From: Paenibacillus_E allorhizoplanae
GTDB taxonomy: Bacteria; Bacillota; Bacilli; Paenibacillales; NBRC-103111
Direction: 5' to 3'
DNA length: 64,000 bases
NCBI RefSeq assembly: GCF_927798215.1
Contig: NZ_CAKMMW010000009.1
Coordinates: forward strand, 186,001 to 250,000
In this document: positions 41,569 to 49,756 of the stretch, one piece after another
Layout of the letters: each line of letters opens with the position of its first letter
Position numbering within the stretch: position 1 is the first letter of the stretch
Made by a program: the position numbers and the translations under genes
The notes under the pieces: model-generated
The model's input: the letters and a program-made list of their open reading frames with translations, nothing else
What the model was told of the DNA's origin: nothing
Database searches by the model: none

Positions 41569-42228
41569 CTATTTGCTGTCGCGCGGATCTCTCTCACCGC
41601 GAGAACGCTGCTCCTGCTGCCACTCGTGCTGCAGCTTGCTGCGCAGCGCGCGCAGTTCATGCTGAAGGTTGCCGCCGGCTTCCTTCAGCGTCTCCTTTGA
41701 CAGGCGGCCCGCCACGCGGAGCCCCTGCAACGCCTCCCGGCCGAGTTCGCGGCCGGTGACCTCCAGCTCGCGCCACGTGTCGCGAGCCTCTTTACCGTGC
41801 AGCCCGCCGCGCGGCTGCACATCCTCCGCTGCGTGCCCCGTACGCAGCCCGCGCAGTTCCTCTGCGAGCGCCAGGCACAAGTCCTGGCTGCTCGCGTACT
41901 GCGCGCGGTAGTGCTCGCTCGCGGCTTCCTCGCGCAGCTTCTCTTGCAGGGCAAGCCGCGCGAGATCCTCTTCGCCAGCACGCATCGCAAGCTCAGCCTG
42001 CTCGCCGCGCAGCTTCGCCATCTCTTCCGCTCGCGCGATGTTACTCCGTAAGGCAATCGTTGCCTGCAACGCGTCCTCGTAGCGCTCCTCAAGCTGAGCT
42101 ATCTGGCTGCCTTCATAAGCGCCTGGATTCGTTTTGCCGATGGTCTCCTGCCAGACGGTTTCAGCCATTTTGCCAATACGATCAAATATATTAGTAGGAT
42201 CAATTTCCCGATTCTTATTATTGTTCAT
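41569..42228 (-). CDS. PspA/IM30-family envelope-stress protein
   Basis: About 219 residues, almost wholly coiled coil (EGSQIAQLEERYEDALQAT onward), as in PspA, LiaH and Vipp1. Those proteins polymerise on stressed membranes. Start at the ATG at 42228, with AGGGG 9 bases ahead; the longer frame to 42273 is less likely. It probably leads the pspA-liaF-liaS-liaR unit and may be its main target, like liaH. Its body is very GC-rich (48 of 60 bases at 41701-41760), unlike its neighbours. The first 30 residues are charged rather than the usual amphipathic helix. Confidence 0.82.
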   Translation of the reverse strand: MNNNKNREIDPTNIFDRIGKMAETVWQETIGKTNPGAYEGSQIAQLEERYEDALQATIALRSNIARAEEMAKLRGEQAELAMRAGEEDLARLALQEKLREEAASEHYRAQYASSQDLCLALAEELRGLRTGHAAEDVQPRGGLHGKEARDTWRELEVTGRELGREALQGLRVAGRLSKETLKEAGGNLQHELRALRSKLQHEWQQEQRSRGERDPRDSK

Positions 42229-42313
42229 GTTCACTCGCCCCTCATCCATCATCATACTCTTATGGTAGCTCAATTTCTGAGGTTCTAAAACCGACTATCG
42301 ACTGTTTTCGAAC

Positions 42314-42329
42314 CTAGACCTAAGTCTAG
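42314..42329. promoter_or_regulatory. Palindrome upstream of pspA, possible LiaR site
   Basis: CTAGAC-CTAA-GTCTAG, perfect 6-bp arms, 86 bases before the pspA-like start in the divergent region with the riboswitch gene. LiaR/VraR-type regulators bind short inverted repeats at such places. The match to any published LiaR box is not established here. Confidence 0.35.
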
Positions 42330-42358
42330 TATGAACGGTCACACCCATATATTGGTCG

Positions 42359-42387
42359 TTGTCCAAGCATGCCAGTAATGCTAAAAT
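42359..42387 (+). promoter_or_regulatory. SigA promoter of the c-di-AMP riboswitch leader
   Basis: Plus strand TTGTCC (42359-42364), 17-base spacer, TAAAAT (42382-42387). Predicted start near 42394, immediately ahead of the ydaO-type aptamer. Confidence 0.65.
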
Positions 42388-42399
42388 ATTTGAAGCCGA

Positions 42400-42520
42400 G
42401 TCTAGCGCATAAATTAGGCACTAGTACGGGGGACGAAATACTTGGGGTGAATATTTGCTTCAGCTTGGAGCAGACTAGGGAGAACCTTCTTCCCGAACCC
42501 GTCAACTAACCTCGAAGGCT
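42400..42520 (+). ncRNA. c-di-AMP riboswitch (ydaO/yuaA type)
   Basis: Conserved ydaO blocks appear in order: ACGGGGGA, TTGGGGTGAAT, a variable stem, then CCCGAACCCGTCAACTAACC and CTCG. In this class c-di-AMP turns expression off, and targets are cell-wall hydrolases and potassium transporters. The gene behind it is a 3D-domain wall protein, a typical target. No intrinsic terminator separates it from the gene; CCTTCTT at 42485-42491 is complementary to AAGAAGG of the ribosome site (42522-42528), so translational control is possible. Confidence 0.93.
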
Positions 42521-42539
42521 CAAGAAGGAGGATTACCAA

Positions 42540-43337
42540 TTGAATAAGCTTACCAAAGGGTTAACTAGCCTTGCTGTTTCATTAACAGTTTTGGCAGGAG
42601 GCTTTCTTTCCCCATTTACAGCGCCCGCTCAAGCTGCTGAAATGGCCGTGAAAGTGCAAGTCAATGATGACCTGATCCATTTTCCTGATGCACAGCCATT
42701 TCTGGATGGCAACCACACGACCCAAGTCCCGCTTCGATTCGTAACGGAGAAGCTCGGATATACGGTAAACTGGCAGAAAGATGGTAATCAGATTAAGGTT
42801 ACACTAAATAACGACAATCATACGATTACCTTGGTTTCAGGGCAAAAAGAAGCAAGCGTTGATGATGCAACGGTTATCTTAGACGGAGCTTCTCAGTATC
42901 AAAATGGACGTGTGTATGTGCCTCTTCGCTTCCTTTCCACAGCCGCAGGCATACCTGTACAGTGGGATGCAAGCAGTAATCTAGCTATCTTAAGTAAAGA
43001 TGGCGCGCACCATGCACCTGATTATCAAGTATTTGAATCTACAGCTTATTCGGCAGATCCTTCTGAAAATGGCGGGTATGGAGCCATTGATTACATGGGC
43101 AATCCACTAGCGATCGGCACAGTAGCTGTTGATCCTTCCGTCATTCCACTTGGTACGAAGCTTTATATTGAAGGCTATTCGTTTAGCGGACTTCCCAAAG
43201 GCGGCATGTACGTCTACGCAACTGATACGGGCGGATCCATTAAAGGAAATCGAATGGACATCTTTATTCCAGGCTCAAGGAAATCATTACAAAGCTTTGG
43301 CTTCCAGAAGATTAAAGTGTATCAAATACCTAATTAA
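42540..43337 (+). CDS. Secreted cell-wall protein: copper amine oxidase N-type domain plus 3D domain
   Basis: 265 residues. Signal peptide ending AQAA (about residue 33). A copper amine oxidase N-terminal-like domain (about 38-155: QVPLRFVTEKLGY, VYVPLRFLSTAAG), a wall-protein stalk common in Paenibacillus. Then a C-terminal 3D domain with its three Asp residues (AVDPSVIPLGT, ATDTGG, RMDIF), the fold shared with MltA and YocH-type wall hydrolases. TTG start with AGGAGG 8 bases ahead. Under c-di-AMP riboswitch control, so wall remodelling is tied to turgor or potassium state. Lytic activity is inferred. Confidence 0.92.
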   Translation: MNKLTKGLTSLAVSLTVLAGGFLSPFTAPAQAAEMAVKVQVNDDLIHFPDAQPFLDGNHTTQVPLRFVTEKLGYTVNWQKDGNQIKVTLNNDNHTITLVSGQKEASVDDATVILDGASQYQNGRVYVPLRFLSTAAGIPVQWDASSNLAILSKDGAHHAPDYQVFESTAYSADPSENGGYGAIDYMGNPLAIGTVAVDPSVIPLGTKLYIEGYSFSGLPKGGMYVYATDTGGSIKGNRMDIFIPGSRKSLQSFGFQKIKVYQIPN

Positions 43338-43345
43338 ATTAGAAG

Positions 43346-43384
43346 AAAGCTGCCATGAGAACATACTCATGTGCAGCTTTTTTT
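43346..43384 (+). terminator. Terminator after the 3D-domain gene
   Basis: AAAGCTGC and inner CATGAG pair with CTCATG and GCAGCTTT, followed by TTTTTTT on the plus strand, just after the stop at 43337. Confidence 0.9.
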
Positions 43385-43493
43385 GTAGGTGAATGTTCCA
43401 CCCAATAAGGGCATATGTCCAATCAACAGGGTTCCCACCTACATATGCTGTATAGTGTTTAACCCACATTATTACAAAACCGGAGGGGATACT

Positions 43494-43595
43494 ATGTCAG
43501 CTGTAGTTGGTGGAACGCCAGGATACGGAAATTCCGTAGGGCTAGTTCTTGTTCTTTATGTATTGTTGGTTATCATTCTTGCTACTTTCTACTAG
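43494..43595 (+). CDS. YjcZ-family tiny membrane protein
   Basis: 33 residues: MSAVVGGTPGYGNSVGLVL then VLYVLLVIILATFY. This is the Gly/Tyr-rich head plus single C-terminal membrane helix of YjcZ-type sporulation proteins. CGGAGGGG lies ahead of the ATG. Longer frames that start further upstream are artefacts. Function unknown; relatives are found in spore preparations. A paralogue lies at 56703-56813. The 8-bp inverted repeat GCATATGT / ACATATGC at 43411-43448 is upstream. Confidence 0.85.
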   Translation: MSAVVGGTPGYGNSVGLVLVLYVLLVIILATFY

Positions 43596-43618
43596 GACTA
43601 TTTCCCACCTGAGAAAAT

Positions 43619-43670
43619 AGCCCCGCTCGCGAAAGCTTCTCTTCTTGAAGCATTCGCGAGCGGGCTTTTT
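43619..43670 (+). terminator. Strong terminator after the YjcZ gene
   Basis: GCCCCGCTCGCGAAAGCTTC pairs with GAAGCATTCGCGAGCGGGC (one mismatch region), 7-base loop, then TTTTT on the plus strand. It abuts the convergent eutC stop at 43670. Confidence 0.92.
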
Positions 43671-44362
43671 CATTTGAAATCGATGCCACTCGTTTGCTGC
43701 TTCAGGATTTCTTCCAACATTCCCCCAATATACGCACCCGCTTCCATGGCAGGCGTTCCACCGCGATGAATGTTCGAAATAACCATCCGATCCGAATCCG
43801 TTCTCCCCGTTCTTGGCTTGTAACACATGTACGCACTTAACGACTCAGCTGTCACAAGACCAGGTCGCTCACCGATAAGCAGCACAAGACATTCCGGATT
43901 CAGTAGATCCCCGATGGCATCCATACAGCCAACCCTTCCTCTATTGACATAAATCGTCGTTCCCGCCGATAAGCCTCGCAGTCGTAAGGAATCCAGCAGG
44001 GCAGGATACAAGTCACGCATATTCGCTTCGATACTATTTGCGCTTAATCCATCGGATACCACGATTTGCACCTGCGGTGCTTGTTGACATTTCGCAAGCA
44101 GCTCCTGCATGCTATCCGGTTTCAATACTCTCCCGAGCTGTGGACGTTTCAAATACATATCCTTGGTTTCTGCACGAGAATCGGCGATGAGCCACCCCAT
44201 TTCTGCTAAGAGAGATGAACTCACCTCACTTTGCACGGCATCCACGCTGCTAGCATGATCCCATCGAAAAGTAAGTAACTCGCTTGTTAAGGGACGTGTG
44301 CCTGATCTAGAAACGCCAATGCGTGCCGGAGTTAGTGCTTTCATCCGAGCCAATTCATCCAC
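43670..44362 (-). CDS. eutC: Ethanolamine ammonia-lyase small subunit
   Basis: About 230 residues with EutC motifs ARIGVSRSGTRPLTSELL, VVSDGLSANSIEAN, GRVGCMDAIGDLL and LIGERPGL. With EutB it forms the adenosylcobalamin enzyme that splits ethanolamine to acetaldehyde and ammonia. Start taken as GTG at 44362: GGAGG is 8 bases ahead, and the start overlaps the eutB stop by 8 bases. The open frame reaches 44398. Last gene of eutABC. Confidence 0.93.
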   Translation of the reverse strand: MDELARMKALTPARIGVSRSGTRPLTSELLTFRWDHASSVDAVQSEVSSSLLAEMGWLIADSRAETKDMYLKRPQLGRVLKPDSMQELLAKCQQAPQVQIVVSDGLSANSIEANMRDLYPALLDSLRLRGLSAGTTIYVNRGRVGCMDAIGDLLNPECLVLLIGERPGLVTAESLSAYMCYKPRTGRTDSDRMVISNIHRGGTPAMEAGAYIGGMLEEILKQQTSGIDFK

Positions 44363-45737
44363 GCTTCCCACCTCCTTGCACGAATAGCCTAGGATCACCA
44401 GCTAAAGGACTTAGCGTACCGTTCAACCATAGGCCCATGTCCTGCAGCCAATCTCGAAATTCAGGTGCTGGCGTGCGTCCAAACAACTCACGTAAAGTTG
44501 CAATATCGTGGTAGCTGAGCGATTGATAATTGAGCATGCAGTCATCCGCCATAGGTACGCCAATAAGGAAGTTCACTCGAGCAGAAGCCAGCATGACCGC
44601 TAAGGAATCCATATCATTTTGATCGGCATTCATATGATTGGTATAGCACACATCAACCCCCATCGGGAGACCATGCATTTTGCCCATAAAATGATCCTCA
44701 ATGCCTGCACGTATAACTTGCTTACTATTGTACAAGTACTCCGGACCGATAAAGCCTACCACCGTGTTAACCAAAAATGGCTTGTAAATTCTAGCTAAAC
44801 CGTAGCATCTCGCTTCCAACGTCACTTGATCTATACCATGATGCGCTTCCGAAGATAGCTCCGAACCCTGCCCTGTTTCAAAATACCACCTATTCGGCCC
44901 CGCTGCACTGCCCATGCTATGAATCAAAGCATCCGCTTCATCCAGAAGCGACTTGTGAATGCCAAAAGCGCGATTGCCTTTCTCCGTACCCGCTAAGCTC
45001 TGGAAAATAAGATCAGCCCTTGCCCCCTGCTTGATCGCTTCCATCTGTGTCGTCACATGAGCTAAGACACAGTTCTGCGTTGGGATGCGCCACGTCTCCA
45101 TGACTTCCTTCGCAGCTTCTAGCAGCGCTTTGGTCGTCTGCGGATGGTCCGTTACGGGATTTATCCCAATAACCGCATCCCCAATCCCATAGCTCAGTGC
45201 CTCGTATAGCGAAGCTTTCATGCCTTCCAAGGAATCGGTCGGATGATTGGGCTGTGCTCGACTGCTCAATGTACCTCTATGTCCGATCTCCGTGTTACAC
45301 CTTGACCGCACTTCAATACGCGACGCAGCTTGAATGAGATCCAGATTCGTCATGATTTTGGCAACAGCTGCAATTATCTCGCTCGTTAGTCCCTTCGAAA
45401 TTCGAAGCAGTTCATCTCCCGTTGTTTCCGTCCGCAAGATATATTCGCGCAGCTCTGCAACTGACCATTGGCTAATAGAAGCATAGACAGTTTCATCTAT
45501 ACTTTCCTCAATCAACCGTGATACCTCATCTTCTTCAGCAGGCAGTAGCGGATGATTTCGAATATCAGAGAGTAGAAGATCTGCTAGGACGGTCTTTGCA
45601 GCAATCCTTTCCTTGAGATGAGAGGCACTAACACCTGCCAAGTCATCACCAGAGCGCTCCTCATTTGCCTTACCGAACACTTCTTTCAAGCTCCCAAATT
45701 TGTAGACATGGCCTTTCATGGACGTTTTCAATTTCAT
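44355..45737 (-). CDS. eutB: Ethanolamine ammonia-lyase large subunit
   Basis: 460 residues, full length. EutB patterns VYKFGSLKEVFGKANEERSG, HRGTLSSRAQPNHPTDSLEG, NPVTDHP, YFETGQGSELSSEAHHG (substrate site with Glu) and MGVDVCYTNHMNADQNDMD. The catalytic TIM barrel binds adenosylcobalamin with EutC. ATG overlaps the eutA stop by 4 bases, so translation is coupled. Confidence 0.96.
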   Translation of the reverse strand: MKLKTSMKGHVYKFGSLKEVFGKANEERSGDDLAGVSASHLKERIAAKTVLADLLLSDIRNHPLLPAEEDEVSRLIEESIDETVYASISQWSVAELREYILRTETTGDELLRISKGLTSEIIAAVAKIMTNLDLIQAASRIEVRSRCNTEIGHRGTLSSRAQPNHPTDSLEGMKASLYEALSYGIGDAVIGINPVTDHPQTTKALLEAAKEVMETWRIPTQNCVLAHVTTQMEAIKQGARADLIFQSLAGTEKGNRAFGIHKSLLDEADALIHSMGSAAGPNRWYFETGQGSELSSEAHHGIDQVTLEARCYGLARIYKPFLVNTVVGFIGPEYLYNSKQVIRAGIEDHFMGKMHGLPMGVDVCYTNHMNADQNDMDSLAVMLASARVNFLIGVPMADDCMLNYQSLSYHDIATLRELFGRTPAPEFRDWLQDMGLWLNGTLSPLAGDPRLFVQGGGKRG

Positions 45738-47200
45738 AGACGCACCTCAGAAGTCTCATTTGGAAAAAGCAGTGTTTTTACGATTACTGGAATCGTTCGA
45801 TTCCCAATTAGTTCGCCAAGATCAATATAATCTCCGAAATCCAACGAAATGCCATCGATGCAGACAATGCGAGGGCTCCCTTGGCATCCGAGTGAGAGTA
45901 ACTGGCCTAGTGCTTTCGCCATATCTTGATCGCAAAGCATGACTATCGTATGTTGATGTGTAAAATAGGAAGTCAACTGAGGAATTAATTGGCTCGCAAG
46001 CACTTGCAAGTGTTTATAGGTATAGGACTGCTCCTGTTCGGTAATAAGTGCAATCCCAAATGGCGTCTGATTCGATGTTCCGTAGAGTTGACTTGCTTGT
46101 TGTAACAGATCCTTTAAAGCAGTAGCTAGCCTAACTGGTTCCTGTTGTAAGTGGAGCGTAACAATCGGTACATTACGTATGGGTAGCGTATCTGCGTCGA
46201 CATGAATGGTCGATCCGCTGAGCTCCACACTCTGTAAACCCGCTCCTATGACCGTGGCCCGCTGCATGTGTCCTGCCTTCACCAACGGTAAGCCAAGCTC
46301 CGTCCACGTCTCCCGAATGACTTGTGCGAGTAAGGGACCGATATCGTCATAGGTTGTGACCTCCGCTAGCTCCAGAATTGCTGGACGTGACAGCAGCTCT
46401 GCAATACCACCAGAAAGCATCCATTCATCTGCATGCGGGAGCTGGTTGGGACGCTGGCCTAGAAGCAGAAGTTCGTTCCCTGCCTTATCAGGACTGCCAG
46501 CTACAAACTGCCCTACAGCTCGTGCCATGCGACGTGTCAGCTCTCTAAGCTCATGGATGTTAACGATCTGACCTGGCACCATTAACATGCCCTGCTCATC
46601 CAGCCAACGCTTAATGGCTGAGGAAACATAAGTCACCGTTCCATCAGCTTGCAATCGAATGACACTTCCCCCCATATGAAAAGTTACCGTCGCAATCGGT
46701 ATTCCGTTCCGAAACCAAGCCACATTGGCTGTACCGCCCCCAATATCCATGTTTGCTACTGTATGATGCCGCGTAAGTGAACGCACAGCGGCCCCTGAAC
46801 CTTTACCGGCCATAATCGCTTCCAAGTCACTCCCCGCTGTTGCCACAACGAAAGCACCTGCTTGTTCTGCTAGTCTATGTAAAAGAGCTTCTGCGTTCGT
46901 TTTCGTCGCGGTTTCGCCCGTCATGATGACGGCTCCGCTGCCAATATCTGCAAGAGCTACACCTGCAGTAGCAAGCTCGGCTTCAAGAAATTCCGTGAGC
47001 TGAGCTGCATCTAACGTGATAGGATCAAGCAGCGGTGTACGACAAATCGGACTCGCATACAAAAGCTTTCTCTCCGTGATTTCATCTCGTGAAATAGTGT
47101 ATAATGAACCGCGTTCCGCCAACGTAAGCCGACTTACAACAAGCTTCGTTGTACAGGTTCCGATGTCGAGTCCAACACTCATGAGATGCGTTTCCTTCAT
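45734..47200 (-). CDS. eutA: Ethanolamine ammonia-lyase reactivating factor EutA
   Basis: About 488 residues, an actin-like ATPase fold: SVGLDIGTCTTKLVVSRL, GAVIMTGETATKTNAEALL, VATAGSDLEAIMAGKGSGA and NMDIGGGTANVAWF. EutA replaces damaged cobalamin in EutBC. Start at the ATG at 47200, with a G-rich site 7 bases ahead (frame open to 47248). First gene of eutABC. No microcompartment shell, eutT, eutH or EutVW genes are in the window. Confidence 0.93.
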   Translation of the reverse strand: MKETHLMSVGLDIGTCTTKLVVSRLTLAERGSLYTISRDEITERKLLYASPICRTPLLDPITLDAAQLTEFLEAELATAGVALADIGSGAVIMTGETATKTNAEALLHRLAEQAGAFVVATAGSDLEAIMAGKGSGAAVRSLTRHHTVANMDIGGGTANVAWFRNGIPIATVTFHMGGSVIRLQADGTVTYVSSAIKRWLDEQGMLMVPGQIVNIHELRELTRRMARAVGQFVAGSPDKAGNELLLLGQRPNQLPHADEWMLSGGIAELLSRPAILELAEVTTYDDIGPLLAQVIRETWTELGLPLVKAGHMQRATVIGAGLQSVELSGSTIHVDADTLPIRNVPIVTLHLQQEPVRLATALKDLLQQASQLYGTSNQTPFGIALITEQEQSYTYKHLQVLASQLIPQLTSYFTHQHTIVMLCDQDMAKALGQLLSLGCQGSPRIVCIDGISLDFGDYIDLGELIGNRTIPVIVKTLLFPNETSEVRL

Positions 47201-47202
47201 GC

Positions 47203-47262
47203 TCAATCCCCCCTCTCTTCCACCGCAGCCAACTTTAAATTCATACAAAAAAAAGACGCCAT
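47203..47262 (-). CDS. Possible 19-residue leader peptide ahead of eutA
   Basis: An ATG at 47262 with a strong AGGAGGG 5 bases ahead starts a 19-codon frame (MASFFCMNLKLAAVEERGD) whose TGA lies 2 bases before the eutA ATG. It contains a run of eight T on the coding strand. The layout suits translational coupling, or slippage into the eutA frame. It is too short to judge by homology. Confidence 0.35.
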   Translation of the reverse strand: MASFFCMNLKLAAVEERGD

Positions 47263-47367
47263 AGCTTCCCTCCTGACAGACGGTTACTTGTTAGCGTCAA
47301 ACTTGTGAAGATATAAGTTATTGATGTTCCTCATGTTTCACATACAAAAGGGATAAGTTCAATTACA

Positions 47368-48636
47368 TTATCGCGTTGTATACACCTTCACGCTATCACC
47401 ACGCTGATAGCCCTGTCCCCCGGCTGGCAGCCAAATCAAGCAATCCGCATCTTTGATCGATACCATGATGCTCGATTTATCAATGCCAGCGGGTCTTACC
47501 CATAAACACCCTGCTTCCACTCGTGTTGTCCCTCGTATATAACGCGGATAAGCGGAGGGTTTATCGTAGGGAACATCCAAGAAGGCTGTTAACCCTTCCG
47601 ACTCGGGACGCTGACTCCCTAACATTGACCTAATAATCGGCTTAGCGAATAGCTCAAAGCCTACGAACGAAGCACCAGGATTACCTGACAGCGCCATGAG
47701 CAGCTTGCCTTTCCATAACGCAGCACTCGTTGGAGTACCTGGCCGCATCGCTACCTTATTAAACAATAGCTTCCCATCGAACCGACCGAATACATCGACG
47801 AGCACATCGTAATCACCAACAGAGACGCCGCCTGAAGTCAGAATAAGATCGACATCAGGCAGTATGGCTTCAAGTGCTGCTTCTACCTGCCCAGGATCAT
47901 CCGAGAGTGCCGGCATAATGAGGGCTGCTCCACCGTTTGCTTCTACTTGAGCCGCTAACATGTAACTGTTACTGTTTCGTATTTTTCCTGGTTGCAGCTC
48001 CTGTTCGACTTGTAAGAGCTCTGAGCCAGTTGAGAAAATAGCCACTCTTGGCCTTCGGTACACCTCAACCATCGAGAAACCGAAGGTCGCTAATATCGCG
48101 GCTTCTCCTGGACCAATCCGAGTCCCCTCCGGGATCACTAACTCCCCAAGAGTAACTTCACCAGCGATCGGCGTAATATTACTTGCTGCTTGCACATTTT
48201 TCTTAATCTTCACCTTGGCACCCAATAATGACAGCAACTCATCCTGCAAGGAATCCGTCATTTCCAGCATCACAACCGTGTCCGCACCATCTGGAATAGG
48301 GGCCCCCGTCATGATACGAGCAGCCTTCCCTGCTCGAACCGTACACTTAGGTATAGTACCGCTTGGAATTCGCTCAATCACATCTAACACAATCGGATTG
48401 TCCGGAGTCGCTGCAGCGATATCCTGGGAACGCACCGCATACCCATCCACACCTGATCTGCGAAAATGTGGCACCGCATGATCCGCATAAATATCTTTTG
48501 CTAACATTCTGCCGAAAGATGTCGGAAGCGAAACAGTCTCCGTCTCTGTGGGTTTAACGTATTCGTAAAGTGCGGCTCGTGCCTCATCGACCGAGATCAC
48601 TTTACGGCCAAACCTAAGCTTCATTTCGCTGCTCAC
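47368..48636 (-). CDS. moeA: Molybdopterin molybdenumtransferase
   Basis: 422 residues. MoeA domains: ISVDEARAALYEYVKP start, PHFRRSGVDGYAVRSQD, AVRIMTGAPIPDGAD-like AARIMTGAPIPDGAD, the MoCF block TSGGVSVGDYDVL and MALSGNPGASFVGFELF. It inserts molybdate into adenylated molybdopterin. GTG start. It lies 30 bases downstream of moaA and is the last Moco gene before eutA. Confidence 0.95.
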   Translation of the reverse strand: MSSEMKLRFGRKVISVDEARAALYEYVKPTETETVSLPTSFGRMLAKDIYADHAVPHFRRSGVDGYAVRSQDIAAATPDNPIVLDVIERIPSGTIPKCTVRAGKAARIMTGAPIPDGADTVVMLEMTDSLQDELLSLLGAKVKIKKNVQAASNITPIAGEVTLGELVIPEGTRIGPGEAAILATFGFSMVEVYRRPRVAIFSTGSELLQVEQELQPGKIRNSNSYMLAAQVEANGGAALIMPALSDDPGQVEAALEAILPDVDLILTSGGVSVGDYDVLVDVFGRFDGKLLFNKVAMRPGTPTSAALWKGKLLMALSGNPGASFVGFELFAKPIIRSMLGSQRPESEGLTAFLDVPYDKPSAYPRYIRGTTRVEAGCLWVRPAGIDKSSIMVSIKDADCLIWLPAGGQGYQRGDSVKVYTTR

Positions 48637-48666
48637 TTGCTTCCCATGCCTCCCTGTGCCCGATAG

Positions 48667-49671
48667 CTAACCGCCGATTTGTGACATTCGACGAATAGTT
48701 GGTGTATGCGACTGCTCTTCATTCATCAAAGCCTGTGCCATCTCGTGATTTTGTGGCTTGATGTCCAGCGCTCGGAAGAACAAATCTTCCACCGCAGCAT
48801 CATCCCCAATATATTTTCGCACATTAAATTCGTCCGACCAGTATAAGCATGGCTTAATATTGCCATCTGCTGTCAGCCGCAACCTGTTGCAGGTTTCACA
48901 GAAGTGATCGCTAATTGGATGTATGAGCCCGAATGAGCCTAACGCACCTTCAATGCGAAAGTTCTGTGCTGGGCCGTTGCCATAAACCGCGTTCGAAGCT
49001 GTTGCTTCCCAACCCATCTCCTTGCAGCGATCAAGAACCGTTGTAAGGGATAAATAACGCTTCTTCCAATCCTCATCTTGATGACCGATAGGCATATATT
49101 CAATAAAACGAACCTGAATCGGTCGATCAATCGTCATTTGTAAGAAATCAGCAATCTCGTCATCATTAATGCCTTTCATCAGCACTACATTTAGCTTAAT
49201 CGGCGTAATCCCTACACGGTATGCTTCTTCAATGGAAGCTAGTACGCGACGAATATCACCACCACGGGTGATTAATGAGAACCGATCTGCCCTCAAGGAA
49301 TCCAAACTAATATTTACACGAGTTAGCCCTGCTGCACGAAGCTTCTCAGCCCGTGACGCAAAGTAAATCCCATTCGTAGTCAATGCTATATCTTCAATAC
49401 CGGGAATCTGTGATAACCTGCCGATCAACTGCTCTAGGTTTTTACGAACCAACGGCTCTCCCCCGGTTAAACGCAATTTGCGAACACCAAGTCCAGCTAA
49501 TACACGAACAATCTCGGTTATTTCATCAAAAGTTAACAGCTTCTCATCCGGTTCAAATTCCATTCCGTCTTCCGGCATACAATATACACAACGCAAATTA
49601 CAACGATCTGTCACTGAGATGCGCAGGTAATCATGCATCCGTCCAAAACGATCCAACAGTAGCTTTGGCAT
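48667..49671 (-). CDS. moaA: GTP 3',8-cyclase
   Basis: 334 residues. Radical-SAM cluster motif CNLRCVYCMPE near the N-terminus, the LTGGEPLVRKN block, and the second cluster site CETCNRLRLTADG...KPCLY. It makes the first committed Moco intermediate from GTP; MoaC, which acts next, is not in the window. GAAGGTGA lies ahead of the ATG. The C-terminus is slightly unusual, ending RMSQIGG rather than the typical GG on many homologues after a similar motif. Confidence 0.96.
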   Translation of the reverse strand: MPKLLLDRFGRMHDYLRISVTDRCNLRCVYCMPEDGMEFEPDEKLLTFDEITEIVRVLAGLGVRKLRLTGGEPLVRKNLEQLIGRLSQIPGIEDIALTTNGIYFASRAEKLRAAGLTRVNISLDSLRADRFSLITRGGDIRRVLASIEEAYRVGITPIKLNVVLMKGINDDEIADFLQMTIDRPIQVRFIEYMPIGHQDEDWKKRYLSLTTVLDRCKEMGWEATASNAVYGNGPAQNFRIEGALGSFGLIHPISDHFCETCNRLRLTADGNIKPCLYWSDEFNVRKYIGDDAAVEDLFFRALDIKPQNHEMAQALMNEEQSHTPTIRRMSQIGG

Positions 49672-49756
49672 CGGAGTTCACCTTCTCTCTCTGTCCATTA
49701 TGGCATATTTTCTAACAAAATCCTAGATTATTAAGCATTTCATCTAGAAAAATGAA

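Noticed and set aside
43389..43493. Longer N-terminus for the first YjcZ protein
   Set aside because: The family starts at the Gly-rich MSAVVGG and an AGGGG site stands directly ahead of that ATG.
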